NCBI RefSeq assembly: GCF_001447195.1
Contig: NZ_LFRI01000086.1
Location: 1 to 64,000, forward strand
Length of the DNA: 64,000 nt
Direction: 5' to 3'
DNA from: Aquabacterium parvum
Lineage (GTDB): Bacteria > Pseudomonadota > Gammaproteobacteria > Burkholderiales > Burkholderiaceae_C
This document shows positions 1 through 7,398 of this stretch, in pieces. The notes below the pieces were generated by a model. The model saw nothing but the letters and a program-made list of their open reading frames with translations. It was not told where the DNA came from and did no database searches. How positions within the stretch are numbered: position 1 is the first letter of the stretch; each line of letters begins with the position of its first letter. Position numbers and translations under genes: made by a program.

Positions 1-87
1 CTGGTCCTGCACAAACAGGTCGCCACCGGGCTGGCGACGCCAGAAGGCCGAGGGCTTGATGCGTGGGGTGATCATGCGCTCCATCAT
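1..87 (-). CDS. Partial ORF at left edge, product unknown
   Basis: A minus-strand frame opens at an ATG (position 87) just after an in-frame TGA (96-94) and runs off the window with 29 codons. The visible peptide has three early methionines and the stretch PSAFWRRQPGGDLF. I do not recognise a family. No convincing ribosome binding site precedes the ATG, and plus-strand frames are also open here, so this could be a shadow. Its position directly downstream of the palindromic repeats (146-355) is the only context available. Confidence 0.2.
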   Translation of the reverse strand, partial: MMERMITPRIKPSAFWRRQPGGDLFVQDQ

Positions 88-145
88 GCCGTCTCAGGCG
101 CCTTCCGGATGAGAGAGGTTTCTAGAAGTGCCCCAAAGGTTTGAG

Positions 146-355
146 TCTAGATCATCGGGATATGTGATCTGGCCGGAACGGTGATGCGGGTCATCAGCTC
201 GCCGCGCCTAGTCTAGATCATCGGGATATGTGATCTGGCCGGAACGCCCCGCGCCGGGCGTGTCGGAGGTGAGGGATTCTAGATCATCGGAATACGTGAT
301 CTGTCCGGAACCATGGCTGCGCGCTGGCATCGTGGTACTTCAGTCTAGATCACCG
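146..355. repeat. Palindromic direct repeats, 35-bp units at 66-bp period
   Basis: Units begin at 146, 212, 278 and 344, exactly 66 bp apart. Units 1 and 2 are identical over 35 bp, unit 3 carries a few substitutions, and unit 4 keeps only about the first 12 bp. Each full unit contains the inverted arms AGATCA and TGATCT separated by 10 bp and ends in a GGAAC-type tail. The three intervals are 31 bp and unrelated to one another. The spacing resembles a tiny CRISPR array, but no cas gene or AT-rich leader is visible. Multiple terminal repeats of an IS21-like element whose genes lie left of the window are an equally good reading. Confidence 0.8.
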
Positions 356-421
356 CTTTCAAGAATACCGATGATTGCTTGCATCTCGTCGAAGCGGAGC
401 AGAGCTTCGCGCGACGCGCTT

Positions 422-1147
422 TCAGAGCTCGGAATAGCGAGGCAAAAAGTCCTGATCGACGAGCCGGGTCTCGATGGCGTTGGCAATCTTGACATGCTCT
501 GGGTTTTCGTCGGAAAAAGGTTCGTCGGTGACGCTGACGATGATCGTGCCAAGCTGCCTGTCTTTGCCGTTCGCGTCCTTACCCATGACAGGCACGAGCG
601 CGCGAGCCTCGGGAACTTGTTGGACGGTCAGCACTCGGGGCAAGTAGAGCATCCACCCAACGCCGGGACGATCCTTGAATGTTCTGTGCTCGTAGTACCC
701 GTTGCTTTCCAGCGCGATGAAGTCTGGACTCCAGATTAGAGCCCCTGTTTCAATCACCTTGACAATCGCTTGCCAACTTGATGAGAAAGACTTCGGTCGC
801 CCAACAAGGGTTACGAGACTTGCGTGTTCTTGTGGTCGAGCCAAGAACCTGAGAGACGCACCCTCATAGCGTTCCATTCCGTTCCAGATAGTAATGATTT
901 TCGGGTCGGCTTGCCCTTTTAGATTTGTTTCCAGAACGGCTTGTGCAGCGGTCGTCGGCTGACCGTTTTTGAAGGCCTCATATAGCAGTGCTTCCTCCTT
1001 GGTATCGCCAGCGAGCAACCAGTCTCGGAGGTTGGGGGAGAGCCCTTCTAGCGACACAACGAATCGTTGCAGTTCACCGAGCATGCCGCCAACTGTTAGC
1101 TCACCTTCGTGGCGAAAAGAAAGTACGAGTTCGTAGGCGTGTTTCAT
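422..1147 (-). CDS. tsiT: Immunity protein, Imm52 family (TsiT-like)
   Basis: A 241-residue protein read as the Imm52 immunity protein that neutralises the preceding Tox-REase-5 toxin. The family call rests on the overall sequence pattern, including a central segment with W-SPDFIALES and a C-terminal VDQDFLPRYSEL end, and on its place directly after the toxin. The start ATG overlaps the toxin stop as ATGA, which implies translational coupling so that antidote is made with toxin. Order and family match TsiT in the Pseudomonas aeruginosa TseT locus. No signal peptide is visible, consistent with cytoplasmic action against a nuclease. Imm52 pairing with Tox-REase-5 is established for polymorphic toxins; activity here is inferred. 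Confidence 0.82.
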   Translation of the reverse strand: MKHAYELVLSFRHEGELTVGGMLGELQRFVVSLEGLSPNLRDWLLAGDTKEEALLYEAFKNGQPTTAAQAVLETNLKGQADPKIITIWNGMERYEGASLRFLARPQEHASLVTLVGRPKSFSSSWQAIVKVIETGALIWSPDFIALESNGYYEHRTFKDRPGVGWMLYLPRVLTVQQVPEARALVPVMGKDANGKDRQLGTIIVSVTDEPFSDENPEHVKIANAIETRLVDQDFLPRYSEL

Positions 1148-1746
1148 GGTTGATATACCGTTTCAATGCGCAACTTCGCGGATGAAAAAATCTTCGAGAA
1201 ATAGCGGCAACTCAACGGCTCCATGAAGTACCACCGCAACTGCACTGGGGGCTGGGGTAAGGCAACCGTAGACTGCGTGACTGCCTGGGCCAACAGTGCT
1301 TCATCTCCCTTCCAAAAGTCTCTCCGATAGCCGAATTCGTCAAAGAATTGGTCGTACTTTGCCTTCGCTTCCTTCAAGAGGCATTCGCTTGAATCGAAGC
1401 CATCGAACGTGACACCGTTGAAGAGCCATTCTGTGATGAAGCCAGCCCCAACCGGAAGCCCACCAATTCGCGCCTGATACGCGATCGAGGTTTCAGACCA
1501 ACCGGCCGTAGACCTGTTGAAAGGCGCCCCCTTGTCTGGCGGGCATTCCTTGCATTTTTCCTTCGTCCTGGTCGTGGCTTCGGTTTTGGCAATAGGGGCG
1601 CTCTTGGCCTGGTCAGCGGCCTCGCTGCGCTTCTTTGCTGCATCACGCGCAGCCTCTCCGGCCGCGCCGGCAACAACGCCGACACCAAGCGCGGCCAATA
1701 CTCTCACAGCAGCAGCTTCAACCGCTGGAACAACAATAGCCACCAT
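1144..1746 (-). CDS. tseT: T6SS nuclease effector, Tox-REase-5 domain (TseT-like)
   Basis: A 200-residue candidate antibacterial toxin. Residues 1-30 are strongly hydrophobic (AVRVLAALGVGVVAGAAG), followed by a charged Lys/Glu/Ala linker and a CKECPP motif near residue 65. From about residue 75 it follows the restriction-endonuclease-fold toxin 5 pattern, with EWLFNGVTFDGF, then KEAKAKYDQF holding the probable catalytic E-x-K. It is expected to be loaded on a PAAR tip by the two upstream chaperones and to cut DNA in the recipient cell. Its ATG overlaps the co-chaperone stop (TGATG) and its stop overlaps the immunity start (ATGA). Length is similar to other small TseT-type effectors. Nuclease activity is inferred from family. 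Confidence 0.85.
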   Translation of the reverse strand: MVAIVVPAVEAAAVRVLAALGVGVVAGAAGEAARDAAKKRSEAADQAKSAPIAKTEATTRTKEKCKECPPDKGAPFNRSTAGWSETSIAYQARIGGLPVGAGFITEWLFNGVTFDGFDSSECLLKEAKAKYDQFFDEFGYRRDFWKGDEALLAQAVTQSTVALPQPPVQLRWYFMEPLSCRYFSKIFSSAKLRIETVYQP

Positions 1747-2093
1747 CAGGAACCCCTCTCAAGCTTTTTGTTCATGACCGCTAGCAGATCATCCAGCCGC
1801 TGCTCTGGCGTTGCGCCAGGCTTGCTCAAGTGATGATGGACAACAGGGTCGTCGTGTATCCATGGCGCGTCAGCAGCCAGGTACATCAAGCGCACGACGT
1901 GCGGCGTGGATGTGAATCCGATGCGAGCACCGTAGTCATAGGCAGCCTGCATGCGCTCGATCACCCCATTTCGACCAGGTTGTTCGAGCATGTCCGGCCT
2001 GTTGGCCAAGAACTGTTCGGCCACGGTCACGACAAACTGGCGAGCATCATGGGCTTGAAGTTCGCGCCATTGCGCCTCTGTCAGCGTCAGCAT
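1746..2093 (-). CDS. T6SS effector co-chaperone (co-TecT-like)
   Basis: A 115-residue mostly helical protein lying between the DUF4123 chaperone and the toxin. This is the position held in Pseudomonas by co-TecT, which binds TecT and helps hand TseT to PAAR4. The start was set at the ATG at 2093 because a strong GGGAGG sits just upstream. An earlier in-frame ATG at 2111 lacks such a site. The start overlaps the end of the chaperone gene, and the stop overlaps the toxin ATG. No signal peptide or membrane span is seen. Assignment rests mainly on synteny and size, since the family has few diagnostic residues. Confidence 0.68.
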   Translation of the reverse strand: MLTLTEAQWRELQAHDARQFVVTVAEQFLANRPDMLEQPGRNGVIERMQAAYDYGARIGFTSTPHVVRLMYLAADAPWIHDDPVVHHHLSKPGATPEQRLDDLLAVMNKKLERGS

Positions 2094-2584
2094 GACTGCC
2101 TCCCAATCCATGCACGCTTACCGTTGTGCAACAAATGCCATTCTTCGATGTGCGCGAAGAACTCCCCGCGTTGGGCCTCGTCCAGCAACTGCGCCAGGCT
2201 GACCAAAACGCGGGGGTCCCAAAACCGCAGCAAAGCCGTTCTTCCATCTGGTAGCTTGGTGTCGAGACGCAACTGCAGCAACTGGGCAAGGCCCTCAAGG
2301 TCTTGGGGCGCAATCAGCCAGGTCACAGCCGGGGCTTCGCGCTCGAGCTGCGCCAGGTCGTCGGTTCGTTCCTCACCAACTTCTGCGGTATCTACCAGCC
2401 AAGGGCCAGCGTGGGCCAAGGGCTCGTCAGGCGTGCCGGCGAACAAGGCCCTGAACCCAGGCTGAAAGGTCAGACGTTCGCTTCGGTGTTCTTGGTACTG
2501 CACCCCATCTACCAGGGCGTACAAGCGAAGCCCAGCAAAATTTTGGCGCAGCTCGGCCAGTCTCAAAGTGACATCGATGGCCAT
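2087..2584 (-). CDS. tecT: DUF4123 T6SS effector chaperone (TecT-like)
   Basis: A 165-residue DUF4123 protein, the adaptor family that recruits T6SS cargo to VgrG or PAAR. The N-terminal half carries the typical LYALVDGVQYQ segment, and the middle has the TWLIAPQDLEGLAQLLQ and FRFWDPRVL-like pattern (here LLRFWDPRVLVSLAQLL) characteristic of the family. The start at 2584 lies 2 bp after the PAAR stop. An upstream in-frame ATG at 2638 would overlap PAAR and looks less likely. The next gene starts inside its last codons. By analogy with TecT it should act in the cytoplasm with the co-chaperone before secretion. Confidence in DUF4123 is high; the TecT name rests on locus order. Confidence 0.82.
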   Translation of the reverse strand: MAIDVTLRLAELRQNFAGLRLYALVDGVQYQEHRSERLTFQPGFRALFAGTPDEPLAHAGPWLVDTAEVGEERTDDLAQLEREAPAVTWLIAPQDLEGLAQLLQLRLDTKLPDGRTALLRFWDPRVLVSLAQLLDEAQRGEFFAHIEEWHLLHNGKRAWIGRQSC

Positions 2585-2586
2585 GC

Positions 2587-3003
2587 TCACTCCCGCAGAA
2601 CGGTAGAGCTGCCGGACTCCGCTGCTTTCATCAAGCATTCAAGGCAGACGCCTGAAGTCGTTGGCGCCGCGATGCTTGCTGCTTGCGTCAAGGCGGCTGC
2701 TTTGTCGTCGGCAGCAGGATCACCCGTCAAGCTTTTATCTGACCAGGTGGCCACCGCCTGGCCAGCAATCAGCACTGCACCACATGCGGTTTTATCCCCG
2801 TGTCTGACTGGTGACTGCCCCATAGAGGTCATGTCAGAAGCCCCCGAAATGATCTGGAAGGTGCCCCGGCATCGGGGGCACGTCACCATGTCACCTGCGC
2901 GCGCGACATACCTGCCATGGATGGCGAAGGTGTAATCGGCGCTGATGACCGTTCCCCCATGACTGGTTCGGTCGCCCAGCACAACAAATGGCAACGTGGC
3001 CAT
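2587..3003 (-). CDS. PAAR-domain T6SS spike tip protein
   Basis: A 138-residue PAAR protein that would cap a VgrG spike and carry the toxin encoded downstream. Two PAAR-type repeats are visible: GDRTSHGGTVISA near the N-terminus, then VARAGDMVTCPRCRGTF and VRHGDKTACGAVLIAG. Their His and Cys residues are candidates for the zinc site at the tip. A C-terminal tail of about 45 residues holds a CLECL pair of cysteines. It is the first gene of the effector operon, preceded by AGAGGA as ribosome binding site. No VgrG or structural T6SS gene lies in the window, so the apparatus must be encoded elsewhere. Confidence 0.88.
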   Translation of the reverse strand: MATLPFVVLGDRTSHGGTVISADYTFAIHGRYVARAGDMVTCPRCRGTFQIISGASDMTSMGQSPVRHGDKTACGAVLIAGQAVATWSDKSLTGDPAADDKAAALTQAASIAAPTTSGVCLECLMKAAESGSSTVLRE

Positions 3004-3073
3004 GGCTGTCCTCTTCTGATTTAGTCGTTGGTTCGAAATCTAGCAGACAGCCAAGGTCGTGGGGGCGAACTTG

Positions 3074-3228
3074 GCGCACCCATTTCATGTTGTCAAGCGC
3101 CAGTTTGGCCAGGTGAAGCGCGACATCACGGCCAGACCATCTGCCACAGGCAGGTGCGTTCAGCCGTCAATCTGGTTATGTCAGTGCACCCTGCCATGGC
3201 CGGCGGATTTGTGCAGTCTCTCCTTAAG
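3074..3228. mobile_element. Decayed, internally deleted IS5 3' remnant
   Basis: Two blocks resemble the right part of the intact IS5 at 17260-18441. Block 3074-3117 matches the transposase end around 18169-18212, including TCAAGCGCCAGTT and GTGAAG. Block 3155-3228 matches about 18371-18445, including GCGTTCAGCCG, ATGTCAG and TTTGTGCAG, down to a degraded terminal repeat. The roughly 160 bp between the two matching blocks in the intact element are replaced by about 37 bp. Point differences are scattered, so this is an old copy of a related element, not a recent deletion of the same one. Confidence 0.75.
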
Positions 3229-4495
3229 CGTGTTCCCCCTCCCTCTGCCTCACCAACCCCTCCCGATCCACCTGCCCCGCCAGCATCTCGACATCCGCAT
3301 CGCGCACGCCACATGCCTTGAAGTGCGCTCGCCACCCGTCCACCACCTCAGCCACTCGCCGCACAGCATCGCGCGCCTGCTGAGCACTGAGCCCGAACAA
3401 GGCCGCGTCCGACAAGGCGTTGTCGATGGATGAGACCGCGCCGTCGCGGCCCACGCGCATCTGCTGATACCCCAGCGCCTGCCCGGTCGGCAACACGTCG
3501 AACGCGGGCGAGAGTTCGTACTCGCAGCGCTCGTTCATCAGCAGCACGTGGTTCTTCTCGTGGTCGTCGGTGTTGTCGATCAGGATGTTGAACACCATGC
3601 GCCGAAACAGCTCGTGCATTTGCGCCTGGTTGATGCCATCGCGCAAAGGGCCTCGGCGCCGCAGCAGCTGCGCCAGCTCGGGGTAGCCCATCTCTTCACC
3701 CGCAGCGCGCAAAGCCACGTGGGCAGACAAGGCGTGCAGGCGCAACAGGCCATCCGGGCTGGGCAGGCGGTCAAAGCGGCGCACAGCCACCGCGTGGCCT
3801 TTGGTCAAGGCAATCGCCCGGGTGGGCGCCACGTTGATGCCCGCACGTGCGGCCAGGGTCATGGTCGCGTGCTCGATGAGCGGCTCGTCCAGCAGCTCAC
3901 CCGCTTCGGCAAATTTGATCACCCACGGGTGCCCATCCATCTGGATCAGCGCTTTCGGCCGGGCGCCGCCCATGGTCACGCCAGGCGCGATCAAGCGCTT
4001 GAGTTCGTCGCGAATCGGGGTGCCCGCTTCGACCTGGCGAACCACGTCGTGCAGCGCCTGTGCGTCGGCGAAAGCTGGCAGCGGGCCCTGTGCACGCGGC
4101 AGGTACACCTGGCCCGACAGCGACACCCCGAGCGCACCCAGGCGCTCATCTCCGGCCAGGAACAGGTGCTCCATGATGGACAGGCGTGCCGGGCGATCCA
4201 GCAGCCGGATGACGCGCTCGCCCCAGCGATCAGGGCGGGCGTCATCGACCGCGCCTGCGGCCGTGTCCTTGCTTGAGGGCAAGAAGACCTGGTCGAGCAA
4301 GGGCAGGTCTTCGCTCAAAGCGAAGCCGCGTTTCAACCAGTCCTCGTGATAGCGCAGGGAGGCCCCGCGCATGGACGACACGAAGCTCAGAACCCCGATC
4401 GGAACGGGGGAGTGCGGACGCCCCAACCACCACAGGTGCAGCTCGTCCCAGGGGCCGGTCAGGGCCTCTGTGTGGGCGTCGGTGATGTCGCTCAT
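3224..4495 (-). CDS. HipA-like serine/threonine kinase toxin
   Basis: A 423-residue HipA-family protein, a kinase fold that in E. coli phosphorylates GltX and causes growth arrest. Visible signatures are a Gly-rich loop GVTMGGARPKAL, the catalytic segment NILIDNTDDHEKNH and the metal-binding SPAFDVLPTG. Size is close to E. coli HipA (440). Its ATG overlaps the stop of the HTH partner (ATGA), the usual hipBA arrangement, so both are probably one transcript repressed by the HTH protein. The stop codon falls inside the degraded terminal repeat of the IS5 remnant, so the last few residues may have been replaced by IS-derived sequence. Target substrate is unknown. Confidence 0.88.
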   Translation of the reverse strand: MSDITDAHTEALTGPWDELHLWWLGRPHSPVPIGVLSFVSSMRGASLRYHEDWLKRGFALSEDLPLLDQVFLPSSKDTAAGAVDDARPDRWGERVIRLLDRPARLSIMEHLFLAGDERLGALGVSLSGQVYLPRAQGPLPAFADAQALHDVVRQVEAGTPIRDELKRLIAPGVTMGGARPKALIQMDGHPWVIKFAEAGELLDEPLIEHATMTLAARAGINVAPTRAIALTKGHAVAVRRFDRLPSPDGLLRLHALSAHVALRAAGEEMGYPELAQLLRRRGPLRDGINQAQMHELFRRMVFNILIDNTDDHEKNHVLLMNERCEYELSPAFDVLPTGQALGYQQMRVGRDGAVSSIDNALSDAALFGLSAQQARDAVRRVAEVVDGWRAHFKACGVRDADVEMLAGQVDREGLVRQREGEHA

Positions 4496-4872
4496 GGCTT
4501 GCTGCCTGCGCTCAGTTGCGCCGACTGCTGCAAACCGCCATAGACAGCAGACCCTTTGCGCACGGAACGCATCGACGCCGTGCGGACATCGTTCTCCAGT
4601 GCGCCCAAGTCAAGATCAGGAGGCGCCAGCTCGGCCAGGGCCTGTGCACGCCCGATCAGCCACAAGGCCGTGGCATAGCTGCCAAATGCCACCGATGGGT
4701 CGCCCTTTTCCATGCGCGCCAGCGTGGGCTCGGTGACACCGATGCGCTCTGCCCAGGCCTTTCGCGAGGCCTTGCGCCGTTTGCGTGCGATGGTCAGGTG
4801 CTCACCCAACTGCCGCATCTGCGCCAGCACGGCGGGCGGCATGCAAGCGAGGGCGCGAGATGGTTTTGGCAT
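4492..4872 (-). CDS. HipB-like helix-turn-helix antitoxin
   Basis: A 126-residue protein with an XRE-type helix-turn-helix at about residues 20-75 (SRKAWAERIGVTEPTLARME). It is followed by a short helical segment and a Ser/Gln-rich tail. It precedes and overlaps the HipA-like kinase and is expected to bind the kinase and repress the operon. The start at 4872 is the first ATG, and the region upstream is AT-rich (repeated ATTC/ATTT), suitable for a promoter. It is longer than E. coli HipB (88), with both ends extended. The toxin-antitoxin role is inferred from pairing. Confidence 0.82.
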   Translation of the reverse strand: MPKPSRALACMPPAVLAQMRQLGEHLTIARKRRKASRKAWAERIGVTEPTLARMEKGDPSVAFGSYATALWLIGRAQALAELAPPDLDLGALENDVRTASMRSVRKGSAVYGGLQQSAQLSAGSKP

Positions 4873-4912
4873 TCATTCATGTTATCAAAAATGCCAAAAA
4901 ACAAACATCTAT

Positions 4913-7234
4913 TTATGAAAAGAACCTGAACACCCCCCGCCCCGCCGCCTTGGCCGCGTACAAGGCAGCGTCCGCATGTCGCAGCAGCGTTTCGCCATCG
5001 GTGCCGTCCTGCGGGAACATCGCGATGCCCACGCTGCACCCGATGTGGGCCTCCCGGTCACCGGACAAAGCAAAGGGGCGCTGCATGCGCTCGATGATGG
5101 CGCGCGCCACCACCTCGGCGCCCTCCGGGCTGCTCAGGTCTTCGAGCACCACCACGAACTCGTCGCCCCCGATGCGGGCCACGGTGTCGTTGTCGCGCAG
5201 GTGCAGGCGCAATCGCTTGGCCACCGCCTTCAGCAGTTCGTCCCCGGCTTCGTGACCCATCTGGTCGTTGACGGGCTTGAACTTGTCCAGGTCGAGGAAC
5301 ATGACCGCACACCGGCCGCCCCCACGCTGCGTGCGCTCCAGCGTGTGAGCCAGGCGCGAGTTCAGCAGCAGCCGGTTGGGCAGCTCGGTCAGCGCATCGT
5401 GGTGGGCCAGGCGCTCCATCTGTGTCTCGGCATGGGGGATGCGCGTGATGTCGGTGTACACGCCCACGTGGTTGATCACGCGCTGCTGGTCATCGCGCAC
5501 GGTGCTGATGGCCAACCAGCTCGGGAAGATTTCGCCGCCCTTGCGGCGGTTCCAGATCTCGCCTTGCCAGGTGCCCGTCTCCAGCAGCTCGCGCCACAAG
5601 TTCTGAAAGAACGCCCGCTCGTGCCGACCTGATGAGAGCAACCTCAGGTTCATGCCCAGCACGTCCGACTCCCGGTACTCGGTGATGCGCTCGAAGGCCG
5701 GGTTCACCGCCATCACGCGGCCTTGCGGGTCGCTGATCACCACGCCTTCCTGGGTCGAGCGGAACACGGTGGCCGCCAGCTTGAGGCGCTCGGCCTGTTC
5801 GTGGGCCTCGGTGATGTCGCGCGTGATCTTGGCAAAGCCCTTGACCTGCCCCTGGGCATCGCACAAGGCCAGGATGAGCACGCTGGCCCGAAAGAGCGTG
5901 CCGTCCTTGCGTTGGCGCCATCCCTCTTCGCTGTACTGGCCGTTGACCAGGGCCGTGGCCAGCGCCTGCTGAGGCTTGCCTGCCGCCACATCGGCTTCGG
6001 AGAAAAAGCAGCTGTAGTGCCGGCCGATGGCCTCGTCGGCGTGCCAGCCTTTGATGCGTTCCGCGCCCTGGTTCCAGCTGATGATGACGCCGCGGGCGTC
6101 GAGCATGAAGATGGCGTGGTCCTTCAAGGCCTCGGCCATGAGCCGAAAGCGCTGCTCGCCATCGGCCAGCTCGCTGGCCAGCGAGGCCGCCATGACGCGG
6201 GCGCGCGCGCGCGTGTTCGCCAGGCTCCAGGTCAGGGCGCAAAGCAAGGCCCCCGCCAGCGCCACGCCAGCCAGCGTCAGGGCATGCGTGTTTCGTCCAT
6301 TGAGCGGCCAAAAGCCAGGCAGCGCGCTGTAGCGCACCTCCCATTGGCGCCCGTGCAACCACATGGTCAGGCTGACCTCGGGCAGGCTCTCGTCCTGCAT
6401 GACGCCATCGGGCTGAACCTGCGGGGCGCTTTCAAACAGCACCTGTGGCTTGCCTTGGCTGTTGATGCCCTGGTCGACCAGGCGCACCTTGACGCGTTGC
6501 AGTTCGTCCTGGAACACGGCACCCAGTAGGTCGCCAATGCGGATGGGGCTGTAGACCCAGCCTTTCAGGCGAACGCGGCGTTGCTCGGTCGACACGGGCA
6601 CCATGCCACCTTCGTAGACCGGCAGGTAGGCCAGCACCCCGGTCTGGACGTTGGCATCGGTTTCCTGAACCAATCGCACGCCACCGCTGTATGCGATGCC
6701 GCCCTGGTCACGAGCGTGCGACATGGCCTCGCTGCGCACTGGCTCGGACATCATGTCGTAGCCAAAGGCGCGCAGGTTGCGCCCGGTGAAGGGCTCGAGG
6801 TAGACGATGGCGCTGTAGTGATCCCGCTGCCCGTTGGGCGTGACGTCGTAGGCCGGAAAACCGCTGGCACGGACCTCTCGCAGGTGCTCGGGCAGGTCAG
6901 CGGGCAGGATGTGCTGCGAGTAACCCAAGCCCTGGATGCCCAGTTGGACCTCTTCCAGCCTCAAGGCCACGACGTACTCACGCAACTCTTCGCGGGTGAC
7001 GTTCTGGGACGACGCGAACAACCCCGCCGCACCGCGCAAGATGGCATCGCATATCTGAAGCCGCTGAGCCAGGCGTTCATGCAGCCTCACGGCCTGCTTG
7101 GCAAAGGCTGCGTCTCGCTCGCTTTCTTCGAGTTGCCTGAGCGCGAGGTGGGTCAACAGCAAGGCCAGGACGCTGAGCGCCAGGGGCACCAGCACCGGCA
7201 GGTGTTGGTATGCGGAAGCAGGTGTGCGGGCCAT
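4913..7234 (-). CDS. CHASE-PAS-PAS-GGDEF diguanylate cyclase
   Basis: A 773-residue inner-membrane signalling enzyme that should make cyclic di-GMP. A transmembrane helix lies near residues 12-32. It is followed by a periplasmic CHASE sensor domain (about 60-300, with GIQGLGYSQHI), a second membrane helix near 325-345 and two PAS domains (about 365-480 and 490-605). The GGDEF domain is about 610-770. The active-site loop is intact as GGDEF, and RDND five residues before it forms a product-inhibition I-site. There is no EAL domain. The ATG at 7234 was chosen over an upstream TTG at 7240. It lies 164 bp after the surface protein-cyclase fusion in the same direction and may be co-transcribed. 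Confidence 0.9.
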   Translation of the reverse strand: MARTPASAYQHLPVLVPLALSVLALLLTHLALRQLEESERDAAFAKQAVRLHERLAQRLQICDAILRGAAGLFASSQNVTREELREYVVALRLEEVQLGIQGLGYSQHILPADLPEHLREVRASGFPAYDVTPNGQRDHYSAIVYLEPFTGRNLRAFGYDMMSEPVRSEAMSHARDQGGIAYSGGVRLVQETDANVQTGVLAYLPVYEGGMVPVSTEQRRVRLKGWVYSPIRIGDLLGAVFQDELQRVKVRLVDQGINSQGKPQVLFESAPQVQPDGVMQDESLPEVSLTMWLHGRQWEVRYSALPGFWPLNGRNTHALTLAGVALAGALLCALTWSLANTRARARVMAASLASELADGEQRFRLMAEALKDHAIFMLDARGVIISWNQGAERIKGWHADEAIGRHYSCFFSEADVAAGKPQQALATALVNGQYSEEGWRQRKDGTLFRASVLILALCDAQGQVKGFAKITRDITEAHEQAERLKLAATVFRSTQEGVVISDPQGRVMAVNPAFERITEYRESDVLGMNLRLLSSGRHERAFFQNLWRELLETGTWQGEIWNRRKGGEIFPSWLAISTVRDDQQRVINHVGVYTDITRIPHAETQMERLAHHDALTELPNRLLLNSRLAHTLERTQRGGGRCAVMFLDLDKFKPVNDQMGHEAGDELLKAVAKRLRLHLRDNDTVARIGGDEFVVVLEDLSSPEGAEVVARAIIERMQRPFALSGDREAHIGCSVGIAMFPQDGTDGETLLRHADAALYAAKAAGRGVFRFFS

Positions 7235-7398
7235 GGCCAAGGGGGCATTGGGTCAAGGGGCTTGCGGCGCACATCGACACCTCGCAGGCCCGCAAGACAC
7301 CCGCGCGATTCCATTGTGCGCCAAGCCATTGCCCGCTGTGTCAGGCGTTGCCTGGTGTCAAACACTGCTCGGCAACGGCCTGGGCGCCACAAGGCACC

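Noticed and set aside
146-355. CRISPR array call
   Set aside because: Only three full repeats, no cas genes and no leader visible. Geometry is CRISPR-like, but evidence is not enough to name it so.
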